Below, piece after piece: positions 58,612 to 64,000 of a DNA stretch of 64,000 nt (its first letter is position 1; each line of letters opens with the position of its first letter). The notes below the pieces were generated by a model. The model worked only from the letters and a program-made list of their open reading frames with translations. It was not told where the DNA came from and did not search any database. This DNA comes from Linnemannia schmuckeri (lineage: Eukaryota > Mortierellomycota > Mortierellomycetes > Mortierellales > Mortierellaceae). Location of the stretch: assembly GCA_029449235.1 (NCBI GenBank), contig JANATG010000012.1, positions 1,364,001 through 1,428,000 on the forward strand. The letters are read 5' to 3'. The translations under genes were made by a program, and so were the position numbers.

Positions 58612-59634
58612 CTAATGGCGTGGCCAAGGATAGCGAGGTAGGTCCTCTGGAACTGGAGGAACAAAAGTGCGACGAATCTTGTGATCCGTCATCGGGAGTC
58701 GATCGTTTAAGATGGGGTTCCTGTTGATGACGTCGTTGGTACAGTCTGGCCATATGGGAAGGAATACAGTAAGCAACAAGCCCAAAAGGACGTAGGTCGA
58801 GAACGGGTAAGAAGATACAAATGTCTTTACGAATTGGTAAATCATGGCTGTCAGGCGTCGGACATCCTTGAGTGTGGACGGGTACGTCTGGCGCGGTTGC
58901 GATGCGACAGGGATCGGGTTCGCGGTCTTTGCTGTTGCTGCTGTTGACATGGTGGTAGTGATGGTCGTGGTGCCGGTACCCGTGGTAGTAGTGGTAATGA
59001 TAGCGCCTGTGGTTTCCTTTGGTGCTGGTGTTGGTGTAGTAGTAGCAGTCGTCTGTGCAGGCGAGTCGTTGAATGGCAATGAGATCAATGGCTCCCTCAT
59101 GACTCTAGGCGAATCACCGAAAGGCAATGGCTCAGTTCTCTCTTGACTCGATTCTGTATGTCTGCCCTTCTTCTCCTGCAATGGAGACAACCTCGCATGG
59201 TCATCGGATTTGGTGACACCAACAACTTGAATGGACTGTTTCAGGATGCGGGATCGAGTCAACTCGAGATGCATCTGGTCCTGGACCGCCTTGAGTTGCT
59301 TGTACCGGTCCCGGAGGTCAGCCACATATTGATCCTTCTCTACACCATCACCGCCGCAGGAAGAAGGAGGGGGTGGGGGATAAGTATGGTAGAGAAACGA
59401 AAAATCGAACAAGTCGTCGCCGCCATCGTGGATGGTGTCAGTGCCGTGGGAAGAAGAAGGTGGTGAGGATGGAGGGATGACGGTGGAGGGTTTGAGGAGT
59501 GGGAGGACGGCGAGCGCGTGTTGTTGGTTGGTAAGGGTGGAGAGTAAAGGTCGAGAGGGGTAGTAATAGTGGGCAAAGAACTGTTGGATATCGTGGAGTT
59601 CTTTGTTCACAATGTCCAGGTATTCTGTCTCCAT
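58612..59634 (-). CDS. Orphan protein with coiled coil and C-terminal membrane anchor
   Basis: Single-exon 340-residue protein with no recognised family. It begins METEYLDIVNKELHDIQQF. A helical segment with coiled-coil character lies near 100-135 (VADLRDRYKQLKAVQDQMH). A low-complexity Thr-rich stretch covers about 195-240. A single hydrophobic segment (YVLLGLLLTVFLPIWP) lies about 45 residues before the end, followed by a Pro/Arg-rich tail. This suggests a mostly cytosolic protein anchored near its C-terminus, possibly in the ER membrane like its neighbours (inference). It is convergent with Derlin copy 2, with only 183 bases between the stop codons. The first ATG was taken as start. Confidence 0.7.
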   Translation of the reverse strand: METEYLDIVNKELHDIQQFFAHYYYPSRPLLSTLTNQQHALAVLPLLKPSTVIPPSSPPSSSHGTDTIHDGGDDLFDFSFLYHTYPPPPPSSCGGDGVEKDQYVADLRDRYKQLKAVQDQMHLELTRSRILKQSIQVVGVTKSDDHARLSPLQEKKGRHTESSQERTEPLPFGDSPRVMREPLISLPFNDSPAQTTATTTPTPAPKETTGAIITTTTTGTGTTTITTTMSTAATAKTANPIPVASQPRQTYPSTLKDVRRLTAMIYQFVKTFVSSYPFSTYVLLGLLLTVFLPIWPDCTNDVINRNPILNDRLPMTDHKIRRTFVPPVPEDLPRYPWPRH

Positions 59635-60870
59635 GGTTGAGTGCTAGGGCTCGGTGGGTGTGGAGGTGAGTTGGAGGGAAGAAGCGAGGGAAGGAAAGAA
59701 CAAAACAAAGGAGAAAGGAAAGAAAGGAGAACGAGGAACTGAAAGAACTAAAAGATGGGGGTTTTTTTGCATGAACAGATCCATGAATAAGGAAAAGACC
59801 AAAAGAACAGGTGTTTATCGCGCCTTGACCCTTTTTTTTAAAAAAAAGTTTTTGCTTTGTCGATCAGTCTAGTTTCACTTCCTACTTAGATGCCATACTG
59901 CCTTAGCCCTGAGAAGGGTAGATACACTTTCTTGGTTATTCTCTCTTAAAAAGTAACAGCTGGTGAAGGAATTTGAGACGTGGGCCAAAATATAGACAAT
60001 CTCCCCCACCCCCTCTTCTCATTCCCCCCTCTTTCTCCTTTTTCTTCAATTCAAGGTAGGTCCTATGAATACACTTTTCATATACACTCGAATCCATCCC
60101 TCATTCAAAGCGCCTGGTACTCTTCGCTTCGTTCTTGCTTTTCTTTGTTTTTCATGTGAATCCTGAGATCCACGTTGATCCACGCGCCTGAACTGTTTTC
60201 TTGAACATTGTGTGGGATCTAAACAGCACGCCATCCACCACCCCTTCTTTTTTTTCCCTGATCAAGTAGTGGATAGAATCCCTTGACTACGCTGCCTAAT
60301 ATTTTTCATATTCTTCCTATCATCTTAGAGGTTGGATTGTTGTGGACAGAGAACCGTTGTTTTCGTTTTCGTTTTCTCTCCTTTCTTTTCTATTCAAAAA
60401 ATAATGGCGCTGCGGGTCCTTATATTTTTTTTCTTTCCTCTTCAGCATCAGGCACTAGACAGCATTCCATCCCTCTCTTTATTTTTCTTAACCTCTTCCC
60501 CTTTCCTTTCAAAAAAAGAAAAAGAAAAAGAAAACGCGACCGTTTTTCTCTTTTACTTTCTTCTGTCCCTTCTTTAGCATTGGATATGCTCTGGAAAGCA
60601 CGCCATCCCTCTTTTTCACTTATCTTTCCTTCTATTTTCAAAGTAAAGAATAAAACGACAACGCCTCCGCTTTTCTGTCCAACCTTCTTCTTCTCTTTCA
60701 TCAGCCTATTCTTGATATTCTTGATCTTCTTGTTCTTCTTCTTCGTCTTAGTTTTATTCAGGATTGGACAGGATCCGGATAGAATCTGGGCAAAATGACG
60801 TTCCTTCTCTTTCTACATTTTCTCTTGTTGCTTTCATATTCCAAAAATGGGCCGCACACCACTAACTTTT

Positions 60871-60872
<2 letters not shown>

Positions 60873-60909
<37 letters not shown>
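60873..60909. repeat. poly(A) tract, 37 bases
   Basis: Longest homopolymer in the window. It lies about 100 bases before a tRNA D-arm-like fragment. Confidence 0.9.
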
Positions 60910-60910
<1 letters not shown>

Positions 60911-61005
60911 GGCAAATTTCTCATGTCCCCAAATCACATCATGCCGCTCTGGTCATGGCTATAAGCAGAGAATCCTTCAAATTGTGTAAAAATGCAATTG
61001 CCCTC

Positions 61006-61023
61006 GCAGCTCAGTGGCAGAGC
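61006..61023 (+). other. tRNA D-arm / box A-like fragment
   Basis: GCAGCTCAGTGGCAGAGC contains a perfect 4-bp D-stem (GCTC/GAGC) and a near-consensus box A. No T-arm or acceptor partner follows, so this is a fragment, perhaps of a tRNA gene or a tRNA-derived element. Confidence 0.35.
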
Positions 61024-62176
61024 CTTTTCACACTCGTTGAAGTATTAGATGACAGAGGAAAGAAAAAATCTAGAGAATAAACATGCAATTGCATTGGAGT
61101 GTTCACGCGACTTCGGTACACACGTTATTCCAGTCAGCTCATCCTCACACATTTTTTTTGATCTTTTCTTAATCGTATTTTTTTTTGTCTCGCCGATTTG
61201 CTTTTTTAATGGCCCTGAATCTAGGACGAGATCGTTTCTATCTGGCAATCGTTGACTTTTTTTATTGCATCTTCTTGCATTTTCAGTTTTGACAGCTGAT
61301 CCATTACGTCCTAAGTAGAGAGGAGTTTGGACTGACCAGCATCTTATGTCGTTTTATTGCCCGTCCGTCTCCTAAACTGCATTAAGAACGGCTCCGTCGT
61401 CCGCTTACCCCCCGCCTGCCTCAAACGCACGTCTCACTGGCAACGATTATACTCAGTCTAAAGCAAAAATAGATTGTAATGGTGGCTGTTTTTTAGGGAG
61501 GGAAATATCAAGCGCGAAAAGTGTTATCCAAACCTTCGTTTTTTTTATTCTTTTCTTTTCTTTCTCTCTCTCATTCACATCCCAGTCCCTCCTTGTCACC
61601 CCATTTCCCCCACTCTCTCGCACTCGTTTCAGTGTATGAAGCATGCCTCGAGATACCGTTGCGTACCACTGTCCACAATCACACACCTCCGAGAAATACA
61701 AAGATTGCAAGCATAGCATGGCTTCTCATTATTTTTGATCGATCTTCAAAAAATAAATCACTTTTTATTTTTACCCAAACCTCATGCTCGGACTCACTCT
61801 AACATGAAAAAAACAAAAAAAAAAAAGATATGGCCATCGATTGACGCGTTTTCTTTTTCTTTTATGTGGAGCCCGCTGTCTCAGCCCAACCGACATAATC
61901 AAGTTTCATAAATGCACACACAAATTAAGGTTTCAACATCAAAATCAGGGGTACACACAGCATACTTTCAGAGCATCACGCCGCATTTTCAATCGTTTGC
62001 CCGTGCTCCTCTCACCTGGCACCCCACCTAGACGGATCTGTCACTGTAGACAATAAAAGTGACACATCTCGACAGGGCTTGCCTTGTTAACCAAATTAAA
62101 CAAATATCCATCTCTCTCTAAGCTTAAAAAAACTTGGCGTGTTCTGCTTAGTAGCTAACTAAGAAAAAAAGTAAAC

Positions 62177-62200
62177 GGTCAACCCGGGAATTGCACCCAA
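62177..62200 (-). other. tRNA T-arm-like fragment
   Basis: On the minus strand TTGGG-TGCAATT-CCCGG can fold as a T-arm with a 7-base loop and is followed by GTTGACC, which would be the 3' acceptor strand. The matching 5' half was not found, so it is probably a relic. Confidence 0.25.
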
Positions 62201-62564
62201 ATACCTACTCTGCACGGGATATCTGTAATATTTTGTTTTAGTTAAGGGTAACAGTAATCACCATTTCAACCCTTTTTTGTCTTCCGTCGAAGCTATGAGG
62301 AGTCTTCCGTTACAGCCATGAAGAGCAGCGGCAATTGTTGCGTAGAGCCACGTTGTGGACCGGACTGTGATTGATGAAATTGATGGATGACGCTTGGAAA
62401 AGTTTGATATGTAGTCCCTTTCACTCTCAAATGCCTCCCTTGGGCTTTTTACGATGGAAAAAAATTGCGTACAAAAAAAAACTAGGCGAGCTGGCTGTGT
62501 AAATGCTTATTTTTCATTCGTTTTCATACTTTGATGATCGTGTCAGAGCATAAATGACTGCCCG

Positions 62565-62590
62565 TTTTTTTTTTTTTTTTTTTTTTTTTT
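62565..62590. repeat. poly(T) tract, 26 bases
   Basis: Uninterrupted T run; about 35 bases later a (CTTT)n run begins. Confidence 0.9.
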
Positions 62591-62621
62591 CATCCGAGTG
62601 CACAGGCTACACAACGGCCTT

Positions 62622-62650
62622 TTCTTTCTTTCTTTCTTTCTTTCTTTTTT
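62622..62650. repeat. (CTTT)n microsatellite
   Basis: About six tandem CTTT units within T-rich intergenic DNA. Confidence 0.8.
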
Positions 62651-63466
62651 TGATTTTCTTTTCTTTTTCTTCTTCACTTTCTTTCTCGCTCTTCAATGTT
62701 CATACTTTTTTTTTTCTTCTGGGTGCTCTATCACACAATGGTGTCGTGGATCGAAGTCGGATGTCGGGAGCGGATTATCAGGGTTTAGTCCGATGAGCAG
62801 AATGGTGTGGAAGGGTTGCGGATGGGAGTGGGAAGGGAATGATAATGAGAGGTGTATATCGAGAAGACTCTATAACGAACTACATCTACTGTCTTTCATA
62901 CTAAATGAGGATAGTGGCGTCGGTGCTAGCCACCGACGCGACTATTCTTCCTTTGACGCGTCAGTCTGCGTTGTCTGCAACAAATGGCTTTTTTCTTTTC
63001 TTTTTGTTTCTTTTTTTGTATTTGGAGCTCATACTTTCCTGTTCCGAGTACCCTGGCCACACATTGAGGTCTTTTTTCTTTCCTTTTCACTTCTTTTTTG
63101 TTTCTTAACTAACCGCTTTTCTCTTTCATCCGAGTGTATTGCCACATAATAGGTTTATTTTTCTTATTCTTTTTTGCTCTTGGTGTGTATGTCCGACTAC
63201 AAGCACCAAATTGTGTTTCTCTTCCCTTTCTAAATGTGGGCCAAGAGGGAAATGACATTAAAGTGCACTGGCCATGATTCTTGGGAGTTGGAACATATCT
63301 GTAGGCTTGACTCCACTTCCCCCGAAAAGCGAGCATGAGGCTTGCCTCATGCCCTTCTCCTGGGAGGTGAAGTTGAGCCTAACGTAACTGTAGAAAAATG
63401 CGCCACAAAAAAAAACAAAGGGAAAGAATGAAGAAAAGATTGAGAAAATGAATAGTTTCCCTTTCG

Positions 63467-63557
63467 GCTCACTTTACGTAGACAGGAATCGAATCCTCCT
63501 TCACGCAGCGAAGGTCCTCACGAAGTGAGGCCTATTGGACCAATTAACCAAGTGAAC
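63467..63557 (-). tRNA. tRNA-like sequence, degenerate (possible tRNA pseudogene or SINE head)
   Basis: On the minus strand the ends GTTCACT and AGTGAGC pair over seven bases (one G-T pair), as in an acceptor stem. TGGTTAATTGG resembles box A and GGATTCGATTCC resembles box B with one extra base. Between them lie two strong hairpins, one with an 8-bp stem capped by TTC and one reading CCTTC-GCTGCGT-GAAGG. About ten surplus bases separate the T-arm from the acceptor strand. The 91-base length and abnormal arms argue against a working tRNA. A run of nine T follows downstream on the minus strand at about 63406-63414, a possible pol III stop. Confidence 0.35.
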
Positions 63558-63658
63558 AACAGACGCGGTCGTAAACTCCAAAAAAGGAGCCTTGCTCTTC
63601 TTTCATCTTTCAGTGCACCGAGGTACTTGCAACAAAAAAAAAAGCATCGAGCTTTTAC

Positions 63659-63716
63659 AATGCTGTCGTAGCCTGTTCAAATCTCATAATGTTGTCGTAG
63701 CCTGCTCAAATCTGGA
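63659..63716. repeat. Imperfect tandem duplication, 29-base unit
   Basis: Two consecutive copies begin AATGCTGTCGTAGCCTG and AATGTTGTCGTAGCCTG. They differ by two C/T changes plus the last few bases. Confidence 0.8.
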
Positions 63717-63836
63717 TAATCAAGGGGGAAGATGCATGCCCTGGTGCTGTGAAAACACTTGACCCTCTTACGCGTATCACTCACCAGTGCCTTGGTATCA
63801 TTTAGGGTTTTTTTAGAGGTTTTCAGGGTTTTTTAA

Positions 63837-63861
63837 TAACTCAGAGCCCGTTTCTGAGTTA
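63837..63861. repeat. Perfect 9-bp hairpin with A/T extension
   Basis: TAACTCAGA and TCTGAGTTA flank a 7-base loop. After one mismatch the stem can extend through flanking T6A and TA6 runs to about 16 pairs. It lies between direct AGGGTTTTTT-like repeats (from about 63803) and a poly(A) run. Confidence 0.75.
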
Positions 63862-63971
63862 CTAAAAAAAAAAAGAAGGCGCTCCCGGGGCTTCGCACCA
63901 GGTACACCTCTAGTTTGCTAAAAAAAAAAACTAAACTGCCATTCTGGTACCCAAAACAAGCAACAAAACAG

Positions 63972-64000
63972 TGCCCCCGCTCGGGATTGATCCGAGGACC
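63972..64000 (-). tRNA. 3' part of a tRNA gene cut by the window end
   Basis: On the minus strand the sequence reads GGTC (variable loop), then a perfect 5-bp T-stem CTCGG/CCGAG around loop ATCAATC, then CGGGGGC (3' acceptor strand) and A as discriminator. This is the normal order and spacing of a tRNA 3' half, and GGTCCTCGG...CCGAGCG resembles methionine tRNAs. The 5' half would lie beyond 64000 and should end in a GCCCCCG acceptor strand. Confidence 0.5.

Larger units (their letters stand above)
59635..63465. other. Gene-poor right-hand region
   Basis: No protein gene is supported. The plus strand is T/C-rich, with poly(A) of 37 bases at 60873-60909, poly(T) of 26 bases at 62565-62590 and a CTTT microsatellite after it. 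Two tRNA-like fragments occur near 61006 and 62177. Confidence 0.5.

Noticed and set aside
60795..61080. Small open frames around the 37-base poly(A) tract
   Set aside because: Their length comes from the lysine codons of the homopolymer; no conserved sequence.
1..64000. CRISPR arrays, bacterial operons or rRNA genes
   Set aside because: No regularly spaced direct repeats, no bacterial-type gene organisation and no rRNA-like segment were seen; the window is eukaryotic.

Overview
The window is nuclear DNA from a filamentous fungus, most likely an early-diverging one of the Mortierella group (inference). The coding content is plainly fungal: eEF3, a class V myosin with a dilute tail, a Pap1-type bZIP with a DUF3425-like tail, and a Nak1/MST-type kinase. 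Genes are split by short GT-AG introns with GTAAGT-like donors and CTGAC/CTAAC-like branch sites. The most conserved genes use C/G-ending codons so strongly that long spurious antisense ORFs appear. Non-coding DNA is full of long A/T homopolymers and purine or pyrimidine tracts. I rebuilt exon structures by eye, joining family-consistent reading frames at consensus splice sites; every joined gene below keeps frame across all junctions.

Left part (0-7.5 kb): two surface copper-handling genes. One is a CTR copper transporter with a very long Cys/Met-rich ectodomain; the other is a secreted, probably GPI-anchored YcnI/DUF1775-domain protein. Both promoters carry a TGTCA-N4-TGACA palindrome. At 8.2-12.2 kb lie two decayed copies of an unidentified coiled-coil/Gln-Pro-rich gene. 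At 13.6-17.5 kb are two compact multi-exon genes whose short exons hide them from simple ORF searches: a Yippee-like zinc protein (minus) and a BAP31-like ER protein (plus).

Middle (20-45 kb) is a housekeeping block: class V myosin, UTP7/BING4-like ribosome biogenesis factor (minus), germinal-centre-type Ser/Thr kinase (minus, 11 exons), spastin-like AAA ATPase (plus), cytosolic serine hydroxymethyltransferase (minus) and eEF3 (plus). The last two are divergent across a 1.9 kb shared intergenic region.

Right part: a gene-poor stretch with only coding relics (45-49 kb), a bHLH factor (minus), a bZIP factor (plus), a tandem pair of Derlin-family genes with matching intron positions, and an orphan C-terminally anchored protein. 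The last 4.4 kb holds no protein gene that I can support. It carries poly(A/T) tracts, several tRNA-like fragments, a strong hairpin, and probably the 3' end of a real tRNA gene cut by the window edge.

Functional themes: copper uptake at the cell surface (CTR plus YcnI-like), ER quality control and traffic (BAP31, two Derlins), membrane and cytoskeletal remodelling (myosin V, spastin, GCK kinase) and translation or one-carbon metabolism (eEF3, SHMT, UTP7).
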